From assembly GCF_018408855.1 (NCBI RefSeq), contig NZ_AP024328.1, forward strand, positions 62,001 through 126,000: a stretch of DNA of 64,000 bases. The letters are read 5' to 3'. This DNA is from Caballeronia sp. NK8 (lineage in GTDB: Bacteria > Pseudomonadota > Gammaproteobacteria > Burkholderiales > Burkholderiaceae). This document shows, piece after piece, positions 46,571-55,929 of the stretch (position 1 is the stretch's first letter; each line of letters starts with the position of its first letter). The translations under genes and the position numbers were made by a program. A model generated the notes under the pieces. It made no database searches, was not told the DNA's origin, and was given only the letters and a program-made list of their open reading frames with translations.

Positions 46571-47542
46571 TTAAAGATTTGTCGTCGTCCGGCCTCCGTT
46601 AAGCGTTGAGTCGCGGGTTGTCCACGGACGGGCAGCGGGTCGCTTCTCACGACCACGACGCTGCCCGTCGGTGGGCAACCCGCAGGGTGATACGGTTTTT
46701 CTCTTGGCGCTCAGGTTTTCGAATTCGAGCGGCGAACAATAGCCGATGCTGCTATGCAGGCGGCGTACGTTGTACCAGCCTTCCAAGAAGGAGAAGATGC
46801 GCCTGCGGGTTTGTTCATGGGTCGCGAAGTGTTCGCGCGACAGGAGTTCTGCTTCGAGTGTCCCAAAGAAGGATTCGCACATCGCATTGTCGTACGCGTC
46901 GCCGGCTGTACCCATCGAGGGCTGCACGCCGGCTTCGCGGCAGCGTCGCCCAAAGGCAATGGATGTGTATTGGGCTCCCTGGTCGGAATGTAAAATCACG
47001 CCCTCATGACGTCGCTGCTGGAGGGCCATGTCGAGCGCGCGCAACATCAGTTCGGTGTACAAGTGGCTCGACATCGCCCAGCCGACGATGCGCCGGCTGA
47101 AGACATCAAGCACCACAGCCAGATAGAGAAAGCCTTCTGTCGTCGGAATGTAGGTGGCATCTGCGACCCACAGTATGTTGGGCCCTTCAGCATTGAAGTG
47201 CCGGCGCACGAGGTCCGGCGCACGCCGTGCCCCCGCACGCTGGCGCGTTGTACGCGGCCAGCGCCGTCGACTTGCTCCCCGTAGGTCCGCGATGCGCATC
47301 AGGCGCGCGACTCGTTTGCGTCCCACGTGCACTCCCTCGCGCGCAAGTTGCGCATGGATGCGCGGCACTCCGTACGTACCTCGCGAACTCGCATGCAGCG
47401 TACGAATGCGCGTCAGTAGCTGAGCATCGCTACGTGACCGCCTTGATGGCTCCCTCACCAGCCACGCGTAGTAACCGCTGGTCGAGACTCCCAGCAGCCG
47501 CGCCATCGTGGCAATGGGCCAACGGGCCTGGTTTGCTCTCAT
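46571..47542 (-). CDS. IS3-family transposase OrfB (integrase catalytic part)
   Basis: 323 aa. HTH_21-like region MARLLGVSTSGYYAWLVREP, RGTYGVPRIHAQLAREG. The rve integrase core has DDE residues in WVADATYIPT, HSDQGAQYTS and CESFFGTLEAELL. The C-terminal WYNVRRLHSSIGYCSPLEFE is the family signature. Its start overlaps the orfA stop by 4 bp (ATGA), so it can be made by coupling or as an OrfAB fusion by frameshift. Confidence 0.93.
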   Translation of the reverse strand: MRANQARWPIATMARLLGVSTSGYYAWLVREPSRRSRSDAQLLTRIRTLHASSRGTYGVPRIHAQLAREGVHVGRKRVARLMRIADLRGASRRRWPRTTRQRAGARRAPDLVRRHFNAEGPNILWVADATYIPTTEGFLYLAVVLDVFSRRIVGWAMSSHLYTELMLRALDMALQQRRHEGVILHSDQGAQYTSIAFGRRCREAGVQPSMGTAGDAYDNAMCESFFGTLEAELLSREHFATHEQTRRRIFSFLEGWYNVRRLHSSIGYCSPLEFENLSAKRKTVSPCGLPTDGQRRGREKRPAARPWTTRDSTLNGGRTTTNL

Positions 47543-47853
47543 GAATCCGTATCCTTCGAGGACACGGCTCCTGTCTCGCGGGCGAACCAGGCCGCGGCGT
47601 GAGAGAGAATGTCGCGCTCCGTCTTTAATTGCCGATTCTCGCGGCGCAAACGGGTGAGCTCTTGGCGCTCAGCCGTGGTCAACCCCTCCTGACGCGCGCC
47701 GGCGTCAATATCCGCCTGCGCCACCCAGTTGATTATCGTCTGCACACTAGGCTCGAACTCTCGCGCAAGCTCCTCGGGTGTTCGCCCCGCCTTCACCAGC
47801 TCGACTATGTGAGCCCGGAACTCCGCCGGGTACGGTGCTCGATGCTTGCCCAT
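47539..47853 (-). CDS. IS3-family transposase OrfA
   Basis: 104 aa. HTH of the IS3/IS911 orfA type (YPAEFRAHIVELVKAGRTPEELAREFEPSVQTIINWV), then a leucine-zipper-like coiled coil (ELTRLRRENRQLKTERDILSHAAAWFA). Binds the IS ends and dimerises with OrfB. Confidence 0.93.
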   Translation of the reverse strand: MGKHRAPYPAEFRAHIVELVKAGRTPEELAREFEPSVQTIINWVAQADIDAGARQEGLTTAERQELTRLRRENRQLKTERDILSHAAAWFARETGAVSSKDTDS

Positions 47854-48040
47854 TTTGACACCCCCTTTTCAAAAGGATAGGTGTCCGTTGTGGCGGGTCA
47901 ATCTCAGACGTTGAGGGCACGCCGGTTGGGTTCGAAGACAGCAAAATGCCCGATGACATACGCGTCGAAGCGTGGCCAACTGCAACGCGGATTCCAGTCT
48001 GGGGTGCGCCCGGACACTGGTAACCAGGTGGACGAGAACG

Positions 48041-48696
48041 GTTGGACGCAGCAAGCGACGCGGTTGACTCAGGTCAATGGCGCGGCCCTTTCCCAGCACG
48101 CTCGCGTCCGCCTGCGATATCGATGCCTCGATCGGGAATTCCTCGCCGTCGGCGCGCAGGCCGTACAACACGCGCTGTGGACCCATCCGTCGCTCCGACA
48201 CGCGGGTTTGTTCGAAATGCCGCACCTGATCGTCGTGCGCCGCACGGTAACGCACCGGGATGAAGCGAGACAGCGGGCCGCCAATCGCGTCGCGCGCGGC
48301 GCACCCGAACACGCGTTCGGCCGTCGGATTGACCTTGACGATGCGCTGCGTCGCATCGATCGTGATAATGGCGTCCGTCGTTGACCGGAGGATGCTGTCG
48401 AGCTGCCCGTAGCTCATCGTCGCCTGAACGACGCTCGCGTGCGCGGCGCGGTGAGTCGCAAGGAGAAGGATCAGACTCGTGAGCAGCAGCACGCTCGTTG
48501 AAGCGCCCAAGAACAGCCACGCACGAGCCAACGTGCCGACTGGGCACATCGCGGACAGGTAGTGGATGCCGACCCACCAGAGGGCGAAGAGTGCCGCTCC
48601 TGCCGGAACTGCTTGTGCGATCGCACCGCGAGGCAGGACTCGTCGAGCGGGCGACCCAGTCTTTGGCGTAGCACTGTGGCGCTCGATTCTGCTCAT
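48041..48696 (-). pseudogene. Truncated membrane PAS-domain sensor
   Basis: From ATG 48696 (GAAGG upstream): two TM helices (AGAALFALWWVGIHYLSAM and ARAWLFLGASTSVLLLTSL), then a PAS domain (LDSILRSTTDAIITIDATQR, NPTAERVFGCAARDAIGGPL, ADGEEFPIEASISQADAS). The PAS domain is cut near its end, and no kinase, cyclase or receiver output follows. The frame then reads straight into the start of the usp gene, so a deletion has fused the two. An upstream in-frame start at 48786 is possible. Confidence 0.75.
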
Positions 48697-48973
48697 GTAT
48701 GCCTTCGACGTACGACCGATGTCCCGGGTCGCGCACAAGCGTGACGGGAGAGTGACCGAGTCGCGTGAATCGCAATGATTCGTCATCGCATGGAAGTAAG
48801 TCTGCCTGTCGTCGCGCGCACGGCCATTGAGCTAAATCAAACGGAGTACGTCGCACCCCCGGCGATGCGATCCGTTTACCTGGCTCAAGCCCACGCAGTG
48901 CGTCGCCTATAAAGTCGACGTGTCACTCACACATCTTTGCAACGAAACCTGGATCGATCAACGGAGAATCGAC

Positions 48974-49213
48974 ATGTCGCTCACGGGATCAATAGCCGGC
49001 GCCAACTGGACCGTCGCCTGCAATACGGAGCGGACGCAGCAAGGCGTCGAGTGTTCGATCAGCGTCGAGCACCGCGGCGTGGAAGGAGCAAGCTTCATGC
49101 ACCGGTTCAGGCAGACGCATTCCTTCGACAATGAACCCGAGGCGGTACTCGCCGGTCTGCGCGAAGGCATGACTTGGATACGCCTCAAGGCCGCGCACAC
49201 GATCGACGTCTAG
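48974..49213 (+). CDS. Hypothetical small protein, 79 aa
   Basis: ATG 48974 with GGAG 9 nt upstream; an upstream in-frame GTG at 48920 would add 18 residues. Sequence SLTGSIAGANWTVACNTERT, then SISVEHRGVEGASFMHRFRQ and VLAGLREGMTWIRLKAAHTI. Compact soluble protein, no signal peptide and no recognised family. It lies among stress-protein genes and may belong to the same low-oxygen/stress set (inference). Confidence 0.6.
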   Translation: MSLTGSIAGANWTVACNTERTQQGVECSISVEHRGVEGASFMHRFRQTHSFDNEPEAVLAGLREGMTWIRLKAAHTIDV

Positions 49214-49491
49214 CCGGTAACGACCGAAGCTTCATGAATTGCCTCGCACCGGATCGATCCCGTGCTGGCACGCGCGCTCCCCGAACGCTTCGGCAGCGAC
49301 AACAAGGTGAGCTACCTCGGACGACAGCGACGCACGGCCTCCCGCCAACATTCGGCTTTGTCAAGGGCACCTTTCGCTAAGTTTCGGGCTGCGTCTCATG
49401 GCGGCCGCCATTTCATTCCATCGCGGGTAGAGAGGATCCTATGAGCAACACGTCAACTCACTGTAACTAATGCGCGGCGTTCGGGCGAGTC

Positions 49492-50408
49492 ATGCTATGC
49501 GTCGATTCGACGGACGACTGGACGGAAGCGGCCGCTCTCACCGTCTCGCTGGCCGACGTGGACACGAAGGTACGCATTGTCGGATTGCTGAAGAATGGGC
49601 GCGCGATGATTCCACACGCACCGCTCGCGTTCTTTAACGCGATCGCGGCGCATGTGCGATTGCAGCGCGGCGTCGAGGCGAGTATAGACAGGGCGCGGGG
49701 GTTCCTCCAGAGCGCAGGCATCGACGTGAATACCTTTGTCGCCGACCTGTTCGAGAGCGGCGGAGACGCGGCTCACGCGCTTACGCGGGCGGCGCAGACG
49801 TGGCGCGCCGATCTCATGATGCTAGCCGCACGCCGCCACATGGGCATCCTGCAATGGACCGAGCGGACGACCCGGGATGCGGCGGACATGGCGCACTGTT
49901 CGATGCAGGTGCTGCCCGCGCCTCCCGCCCGGTTCGAGACCGCCAGACCCTGCCGATTGCTGTGTGCCGTGGACGGCAGTCCCGTTTCGCTGGCATCCTT
50001 GCGAGCAGGGCTCAAGATCGCCGGGCCGGGCGCACAGGTGCAAGCGATCTACGTCATCGATCGTTCGGCTCGCGCGACTGACGCCGCGTCGACGACGTCG
50101 CTTCAAGAGGCATTCTTCGAAGAAGGACAGTCTGCTTTGGCGAAGGCCCGCACGGTCTTCTCAGAAACCTGGTGTGCACAGGATTTCGCGTTCGATGCTG
50201 CGCTTGTACGAACCGATGAAACGGGTGACGATGTCGCGCATGCGATCGTGCATGGAGCCGCGCGCTGGAACGCCGATGCAATTCTCATGGGCAAAGAGAG
50301 GTCGCGCGCTGGATACTCGGGACTGTGTCCGGACGCGTGGCCCAACTGACAGAAGTACCGCTCTTGCTGGCGCGTCGCCCCCGGTCCGAGTCTGGTCCGA
50401 AAACCTGA
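49492..50408 (+). pseudogene. Tandem universal stress protein with C-terminal frameshift
   Basis: Two Usp domains: MLCVDSTDDWTEAAALTVSL, and from about residue 153 CRLLCAVDGSPVSLASLRAG. Near 50292-50300 one base is missing. The present frame ends at 50349, whereas the shifted frame gives ARWILGTVSGRVAQLTEVPLLLARRP up to a TGA at 50406-50408, the expected Usp ATP-binding end. The first domain also begins abruptly at its first strand, slightly short of normal. With the shift the second domain lacks its nucleotide-binding tail. Confidence 0.8.
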
Positions 50409-50443
50409 GCACTCCGGTGCGAAGCGATTGCGCTTGACTCATG

Positions 50444-50650
50444 TCAAGCAGCCTCCTGGAGAACACATTTAAAGTGACCTCGTGCCTTTAGGACCGGCTG
50501 CAAGCTTTCGCGCTGTCCCGGAAGCTCGGCACGCGTGATTCTCTTCGGTCGCGTGATCGCCGCGCACAGGTTGCGGCCTTCGTTCGGCAGAGCGCTTTTT
50601 TGCTCGACACGCGCCAGCTGAACTGTGACTCGCCCGATATTGCCGATCAT
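50444..50650 (-). CDS. Possible small protein coupled to the MerR-B12 gene, 68 aa
   Basis: ATG overlaps the stop of the upstream MerR gene (ATGA), a common coupling arrangement. Sequence MIGNIGRVTVQLARVEQKSA, then ITRPKRITRAELPGQRESLQ. No family recognised. It may be a real small gene or chance. Confidence 0.3.
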   Translation of the reverse strand: MIGNIGRVTVQLARVEQKSALPNEGRNLCAAITRPKRITRAELPGQRESLQPVLKARGHFKCVLQEAA

Positions 50651-51648
50651 GGCATGGGCAGTTGCCGCCAGTTCGAAACGGTCTCATCTACCATGGTCAA
50701 ACTTATGACCGGATGCACGCGGTCCTCAAACTTGCGGCGCAGCGCCGGGCTGCTTCCACCGACCCAAATGTGCACGTGCGGCGGCAGCAGATTGCGCAGA
50801 TCGGTCAAGCCGTTCGCGACGGACTGCGTGGGCAGCGTCGCGGTGAAGGAGAGCGCGACGATATCGACCCGATGCGCCGCCACGGCGCCGACGATATCAT
50901 GCAGCGGCGTCTGCAGCCCCAGCTGGATGCACTCACATTCGGAGAGCATGAACATCGCCTCGGCCATCAGGATGCCAAGACCGTGGCCCTCGCCGGACAG
51001 CGTCGTGAGCAGCACGCGGGGACGGCCGCCGCGCCCGCGAAGCGCATCAGACAGAGGGCGCATCAGCGTGCGCAACGTGGTCTGGAGCGCCTCGCTGAAC
51101 AGATGCTCGTGGTACACCTGCAGGGTGCCTGCGGCCCAGGCGTTTCCGACCCGTGCCGACAGCGGCGCCGCCACGTCCAGCACGAAACGCTCGAGACCGT
51201 CGCGCGCGGCGCGCTTCAACAGTTCAAAGCGAAACTCTTCATAGGCACTCGCGCGCAGTAATGAAATCAGACGATCGAGTTCGGCGTCCGGCACGTCCTG
51301 CCCGATCCCGGAAGTCTCGGCGAGCTGCTGAAGCGCTTCGAGCGACTGTGCGAGGACCTTACTCGGACGATGACCTGCGTCGAGCAGACGCGTGACGAGC
51401 CGCAGCTTCGACACCTGCTCCTGTGGATATAGCCGCTCGCCGCTGGGAGCGCGCATCGGCTGCGGAAAGCCGTAGCGGCGTTCCCAAACGCGCAAGGTGT
51501 CCCTCGTTACACCGATTTCTTGCGCGATCGCCCCGATACCGATTCCTGTCACGGCCGCCGGCGGAGCGCGCTCTAAGGTAGGATTTGACTCGGGGGCGCC
51601 GTTAGCGACCGGGTCTGGCTCTAAAACGCGCTCTGTCGAATTTGTCAT
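50647..51648 (-). CDS. MerR-family regulator with B12-binding domain (CarH/LitR-like photoreceptor candidate)
   Basis: 333 aa. MerR HTH (about 36-100): IGAIAQEIGVTRDTLRVWERRYGFPQPMR. Helical-bundle B12-binding-2 domain (about 120-205): SARVGNAWAAGTLQVYHEHLFSEAL, in which W171, E181 and H182 match the W-x9-EH signature that caps adenosylcobalamin in CarH. B12-binding domain (about 208-330) with E220-G-H222-G-L-G225, the ExHxxG motif whose His can ligate cobalt. Such proteins repress in the dark and release DNA when light breaks the Co-C bond. The N-terminal 35 residues are a disordered extension. Targets unknown; the gene is followed by a small overlapping frame. Confidence 0.9.
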   Translation of the reverse strand: MTNSTERVLEPDPVANGAPESNPTLERAPPAAVTGIGIGAIAQEIGVTRDTLRVWERRYGFPQPMRAPSGERLYPQEQVSKLRLVTRLLDAGHRPSKVLAQSLEALQQLAETSGIGQDVPDAELDRLISLLRASAYEEFRFELLKRAARDGLERFVLDVAAPLSARVGNAWAAGTLQVYHEHLFSEALQTTLRTLMRPLSDALRGRGGRPRVLLTTLSGEGHGLGILMAEAMFMLSECECIQLGLQTPLHDIVGAVAAHRVDIVALSFTATLPTQSVANGLTDLRNLLPPHVHIWVGGSSPALRRKFEDRVHPVISLTMVDETVSNWRQLPMP

Positions 51649-51863
51649 ATCCCGGTCGATCGAAATGTCATAGAAATGAGAGACGAGCTTTTCCGAAGGC
51701 AGCTTTTATCATAGACAAAATCAAGGCTTTTGCGGCGCGCGGGGGCTGAGTCGCCAGTGGGAAATAGCAGGCCGCGAGTCGTGCGCAACATCGCGCGTCG
51801 CGCTGAAACGCCGAGCTCGCTTGCTCTGCACTCGGAGGAGGAGCGTAGTGGGTCCGGGGCCTT

Positions 51864-52172
51864 TCACCTTGGAGATGCCTTGCACTCGGTTTCGAACCAA
51901 TGGTCAACCAGACGCTGAGCGGCGTGCAGATCTGCTGGGTAGTTTGGGTCGTCGTGCCATGGCGACGGGTTGTAGCCCGCTTTACTCAGGGCCGAAAGCT
52001 CGCTTCGGTGCTGCGACCTCGTCTTAGGTGCGTTGCTTTTGGTTGCGGCAAGGTCACGGCACTCCGTTTCGCTCAGGTGTCGTTTGCTTTGTGGCGCGCT
52101 GATGGCGGGATATCCGGTCAGCAGGAGCGCGAACGTAGCAAGCGCCGAGCAGGTTTTCGTGACATTTTCCAT
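51864..52172 (-). CDS. DUF4148 domain-containing exported protein
   Basis: 102 aa. Signal peptide (VTKTCSALATFALLLTGYPAISA, about 1-26). The DUF4148 core is recognisable: RSQHRSELSALSKAGYNPSP, YPADLHAAQRLVDHW. Two Cys in the mature part (residues 38 and 97) are unusual for the family and may form a disulfide. Function unknown. Confidence 0.82.
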   Translation of the reverse strand: MENVTKTCSALATFALLLTGYPAISAPQSKRHLSETECRDLAATKSNAPKTRSQHRSELSALSKAGYNPSPWHDDPNYPADLHAAQRLVDHWFETECKASPR

Positions 52173-52439
52173 AGCGCATCTCCATGCGTCCGAGTGCGCA
52201 ACGCAAGCGGGGAAATGCCGCCGGTCGCGTGCGTCTTCCGCGTATATTTTGCCTTATCCGGAGAGACGACCTCTGGCATCTTCTATACGATCGCTGGCAA
52301 CTTCTCGAAGAAGAGGGGTTTCCCCGGATCTGCCAAATCGGTCGAGTGCGCGCTGAATGAGGAGGCACATAGCGTCCTTCGGGTGAGGCCGAAAGGTCGC
52401 CCTTGCAGCTACGCTATGGCGCCCGATCCTCGGCGCCGC

Positions 52440-53029
52440 TCATTCCGTCAGGCGTGACACCTTTGTGCCCTCAAGCGAGGCGTCCGCCATCAGGCCGGCG
52501 TTGGTCAGTACGAACGCCTGTACTGGCTTACTGGCGGTGGTTGTGTCGATCGTACCGTTCGCACCCATCCTGACGAGCGCCACGGATGCATCTGCGCCGG
52601 CCGACCAGCCATTCGAATTACGAAATTTGTTGAGTGCGTCCTGTGTCATAAACAGGAAGATCAGCGCTTTCGACTGCGCCCCGGCCTGTAGGCCGAACGA
52701 GCCCGAGGTCGTGCTGTAGTACCCGACGGTTTGGCCCCCGCGCGCAGCGCGCCTTTCCCATACTGCGCGCCGACAACAAAGCCAGCCTGAATAACTGACG
52801 GGAAAACGAGCACGCCGCTCGCCTTAGCGACTAGCTCGCGCGAGCCGCCTACGGTGGCGTAGAGACGCTGAAGGGCGCTATCGACGTCTGCGTCGATCGA
52901 CCGGTGCAGGTCAGCCGCGCCCGCGGCCTGCTCGGTTCCAGCGTTTCTGTTAGTCGTGCAGCCGGCTACTGCGAGGGCTGCCAATGCCAGGATGGCGGCG
53001 GAGTTGCACAAGAAGTTTCGTCTTTGCAT
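52440..53029 (-). pseudogene. SYLF/YSC84-type lipid-binding lipoprotein, frameshifted
   Basis: From ATG 53029: MQRRNFLCNSAAILALAALAVAGC, a lipoprotein signal with an AVAGC lipobox, then the SYLF domain start ALQRLYATVGGSRELVAKAS, GVLVFPSVIQAGFVVGAQYGKGALR. One G is missing in the run near 52734, where GG-QTVGYY would be expected. The shifted frame resumes GLQAGAQSKALIFLFMTQDALNKFRNSNGWSAG through to ASLEGTKVSRLTE at 52440. A single-base homopolymer change: real decay or sequencing error. Confidence 0.85.
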
Positions 53030-53536
53030 CGATGTTCTCCAACGCGGAATAAAGAATCCCATAGAGCACGAGCGAACTGCAAGCGAAGTTATAACACAGC
53101 GCAGCAGTCAGTAGACGGTCGACTCTGCTCGGCCGTCTGAACACCACTGTCGCGAACACGCGGACGAAAAAAACCCGCCGAAGCGGGTGAACCACCGTGG
53201 AGATCTACTTCCCGCTCAATTTCAGTGGCGCAGAGGAAGGTTAGCTCGTAATCGGAAAAGCGCAAGGCGAAGAGCGTATCGCTGGCGTTGGAATGCTCGT
53301 TCGGGATCGTAGGATGCCGAACGAACACCCATGTTGCGTTCGTCGCAAAACGGCAACTCCATGCAACGTGGCCGCGCGTGTTGCTACCGAGCGACAAACT
53401 CTACGACGCGATAGATTCGGATACCAAATTGGCATTATCGTCGTATGGCGACAGCAACTTCTCCGCAGAGAGGACGTCGCGGTACGGGGTGGCGTGAAGC
53501 GTTTAACGAAAACGGCCCACAATTCTGGAGTAGCGA
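53030..53536. other. Intergenic about 500 bp, porin promoter region
   Basis: Divergent region between the SYLF remnant and the porin. No coding content recognised. A GGAG lies about 7 nt before the porin ATG. Confidence 0.4.
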
Positions 53537-54715
53537 ATGAAGAAAACTCTTATAGCCGGTGCTGCGCTGGCCACCCTGGCCGGGTCGGCGCAGGCGCAAA
53601 GCAATGTCACACTTTACGGCCTCATCGACGCAGGTCTCACTTACACGAACAGCCAGATCACCGGCACCGGAGCAGGTGGTCACAGCAACTGGCAGATGAC
53701 GAGTGGAGGCGTACAGTACAGTCGTTGGGGGCTGCGCGGAGCGGAAGATCTCGGCGGCGGGTTGCAGGCGATTTTCACTCTGGAGAACGGCTTCAATCTG
53801 AACAACGGACAGTTGTCGTCTGCCAATCGCATCTTCAACCGCTTGGCCTACGTCGGAGTTTCCAGTCGCGATTTTGGCTCGCTCACCTTGGGACGTCAAA
53901 CCGACGGCATGGTTGACTTCGTAGGGCCGCTCTCGTTGACCGGCACACAGTATGGCGGCACCCACTTTGCACATCCGTTCGACGTCGACAATTTGAACGA
54001 CTCGTTCCAGATCAACAATTCTGTCAAGTATCAGAGCCCGAATTTTGCCGGCTTCAGGATCGGGGCCCTGTATGGCTTCTCGAACCAGGCCGGTGGCTTC
54101 GCGAACAACCGTGCGTACAGTGTCGGCATGTCGTACATGTGGGGACCGTTGAACTTTGGCGCCGGGTATTTGCACCTGAACAACTCGGCCGGCACCCCGG
54201 CACAACTCAACACGAACGGGGCAGTCACCGATACGCTTGGGACCTCACTATCAGGTCTTCTAACTCCTACCGCAGTACCATTAGGTGCGCTCGCTAGTCG
54301 ACAGCAAACGTGGGGCGGAGGCGTGAACTATGCGGTCGGCCCCTTGGTTGCAGGCTTCGTATATACGCAAACGAACCTGACGGAACTGTTCCTGACCGGC
54401 TTCAACACGCACTTTCAGAACTATGAAGGAAACATTCGGTTCGCTTTGACACCAGCCGTTATGCTGGCGGCGGCCTACACTTACTCACGGGCCGGAGGCA
54501 ACGCCGGGAGCGGTGCTCCGCACTGGAATCAGGTGAGCGCGCTCGCGAACTACGCCTTCTCAAAACGCACGGACGTCTATATCCAAAGCACCTATCAAAG
54601 CGTGAGCGCGAGGGCCGGCAACCCGCTGGGAGTCGCCTGGATCAACGGTGTGAATTCACCGGCATCGACATCGAATCAGATTGAGGCCACCATCGGTTTG
54701 CGTCACCGCTTCTGA
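53537..54715 (+). CDS. Gram-negative porin (Burkholderia OmpC-like)
   Basis: 392 aa. Signal MKKTLIAGAALATLAGSAQAQ, mature SNVTLYGLIDAGLTYTNSQI. Conserved SRWGLRGAEDLGGGLQAIFTLENGF and NRLAYVGVSSRDFGSLTLGRQ. C-terminal strand ends TIGLRHRF with final Phe. Third porin in the window; its higher GC and typical codon use suggest a resident gene. Confidence 0.95.
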   Translation: MKKTLIAGAALATLAGSAQAQSNVTLYGLIDAGLTYTNSQITGTGAGGHSNWQMTSGGVQYSRWGLRGAEDLGGGLQAIFTLENGFNLNNGQLSSANRIFNRLAYVGVSSRDFGSLTLGRQTDGMVDFVGPLSLTGTQYGGTHFAHPFDVDNLNDSFQINNSVKYQSPNFAGFRIGALYGFSNQAGGFANNRAYSVGMSYMWGPLNFGAGYLHLNNSAGTPAQLNTNGAVTDTLGTSLSGLLTPTAVPLGALASRQQTWGGGVNYAVGPLVAGFVYTQTNLTELFLTGFNTHFQNYEGNIRFALTPAVMLAAAYTYSRAGGNAGSGAPHWNQVSALANYAFSKRTDVYIQSTYQSVSARAGNPLGVAWINGVNSPASTSNQIEATIGLRHRF

Positions 54716-55083
54716 TTCATTGGCACCCACGCGGGAGGATCGCGCTATCAGCGATTCGGGACCTGCCGACTCGAGTCCGCCGTGACCGCTGAAGCGCTTC
54801 TCCTCCCGCGAAGCGGGCCCGCCTTCGGTGCCGCGCTCGGCTCCGCCGAAGGCGCAGTGATCCGGGAACCGGACGAACAATGCGGACACGGTCCGCCGGA
54901 GGAGGCCGTACAATAGAGAGACGTAGCTCGGGGCCTTGCGGTAGCGTAAGGATCGGACGTTGCATGCGTCGCTAGTCTGGAAATGCACAAAAGAGATGGC
55001 CATGTCTTGCAGAAAGGCAGGAGTGCTATCAATGGTAACGTCGACTTGTGTGATCGGCAGCAATGGCACCTTTGCCGGGATGA

Positions 55084-55526
55084 GTGCTCCGCGTCCTCGC
55101 TCAGAGGAGACTGTTCTTCAGCGCACACGGGGCGCTGCTCGGCATTTTGGACACAAGCAAATCTCCGCCTGTGCTTGACCCGCTCCCCTCACCAATTCTT
55201 ATCGATTGGAGTGGCGCTCCAGACGTTCGAAGGAGCAGGCAGCTCTACACGAACCGGTTCTCGGATGCGAAGGGGACTCCCCAGGGCCAGGCCACATTTA
55301 GTCCCAGTCAGCAAGGGACGTACACGGTCACTCTGGCTGCACAGGCGCGATGCACATCGGTTATGACAGCGGCGCTGTACTCGACTTTCAGATGGTGCCT
55401 GGAGACAGTCCGGAAACGCTCAAACCCATTGTCAGCGCCGAGAGCGTGCCATCGATTCCGAGTACCCCATGCGACGTGCGGTCGGGCTGCGCCATTGGCG
55501 TACAGGTAAGGCTAGAGGGACAGTAG
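55084..55526 (+). pseudogene. Frameshifted hypothetical protein
   Basis: One frame reads PLPSPILIDWSGAPDVRRSR, LYTNRFSDAKG and TFSPSQQGTYTVTLAAQA, a beta-rich domain. It then needs a shift near 55345 to continue MHIGYDSGAVLDFQMVPGDS, ETLKPIVSAESVPSIP, then CAIGVQVRLEGQ and a stop at 55524-55526. Both halves have natural composition and together look like one secreted or pilus/T6-like small protein. Family not recognised. The true start is unclear and may lie near 54995. Confidence 0.45.
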
Positions 55527-55602
55527 ACGCGCGAACGGGAACGCGATCGCGGCCGATGAGGACGACGAGATTGGAAGTGCCGTCATGAGAACGGGCGTCG
55601 TC

Positions 55603-55923
55603 TCACGCGGTAGCGGCGCCGCCACCCTTCTCCGCGATAAAGCGAACAACGGAAGCCTGAGGCGATGTCGCGGCGTTCAGCCGAAAAGTCGCTTCGAGGC
55701 TTGGATGGTTCGGAATGGGATGCAGCGCGCTTTGCAGAATCGGCATGTCAGCACGACGGCCAGCAGTTCGGCTTCGCGGCGGGTGCGCCTCGGCGTCGAA
55801 CTCGAATATCGCTGCTCGTCCGTCGAAAAATTCGATTGCACTGTCCATCGGCGCGCCACAATCGCCTGTGGAGCTCTGTAAGCCCGATTGCACGCCAATG
55901 GACGTCATCATGCTTCCGTTCAC
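55603..55923 (-). CDS. Hypothetical protein downstream of the response regulator
   Basis: 106 aa from GTG; an ATG at 55911 is an alternative. MDSAIEFFDGRAAIFEFDAE and MPILQSALHPIPNHPSLEAT look like genuine protein, and GC-rich third positions support coding. It begins 7 bp after the response-regulator gene on the same strand, so the two may form an operon. No family recognised. Confidence 0.5.
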   Translation of the reverse strand: MNGSMMTSIGVQSGLQSSTGDCGAPMDSAIEFFDGRAAIFEFDAEAHPPRSRTAGRRADMPILQSALHPIPNHPSLEATFRLNAATSPQASVVRFIAEKGGGAATA

Positions 55924-55929
55924 ATAACT

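Larger units (their letters stand above)
46537..47906 (-). mobile_element. IS3-family insertion sequence, about 1370 bp
   Basis: Inverted repeats: left TGAGATTGACCCGCTCCAAC, right read inward TGAGATTGACCCGCCACAAC, both continuing GGACA (2 mismatches in 25). A 3-bp duplication GAC flanks them (46534-46536 and 47907-47909), typical of IS3. It contains orfA and orfB on the minus strand. Both ends and both orfs look intact, so this may be recently active. It interrupts usp. Confidence 0.9.
45844..48040 (-). pseudogene. Universal stress protein gene, inactivated three ways
   Basis: Minus-strand tandem UspA gene. Its 5' part (about 48040-47907) reads VLVHLVTSVRAHPRLESALQLAT, then needs a 2-nt insertion near 47968 to continue RFDAYVIGHFAVFEPNRRALNV. 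An IS3 element (46537-47906) follows, and removing it with one GAC copy joins directly to MAGTAEYYEQRAAIRHEQRG. Further on, VGKHPMIA is followed by TGA (46206-46204) where relatives have Trp (AWDGSREA), then DGSREATRALHDALPLL to the C-terminal ATP-binding motif GGYGHARWQELVLGGATRTFL. Frameshift, insertion and nonsense mutation together leave no function. The start codon is lost in the fusion to the PAS fragment. Confidence 0.85.
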
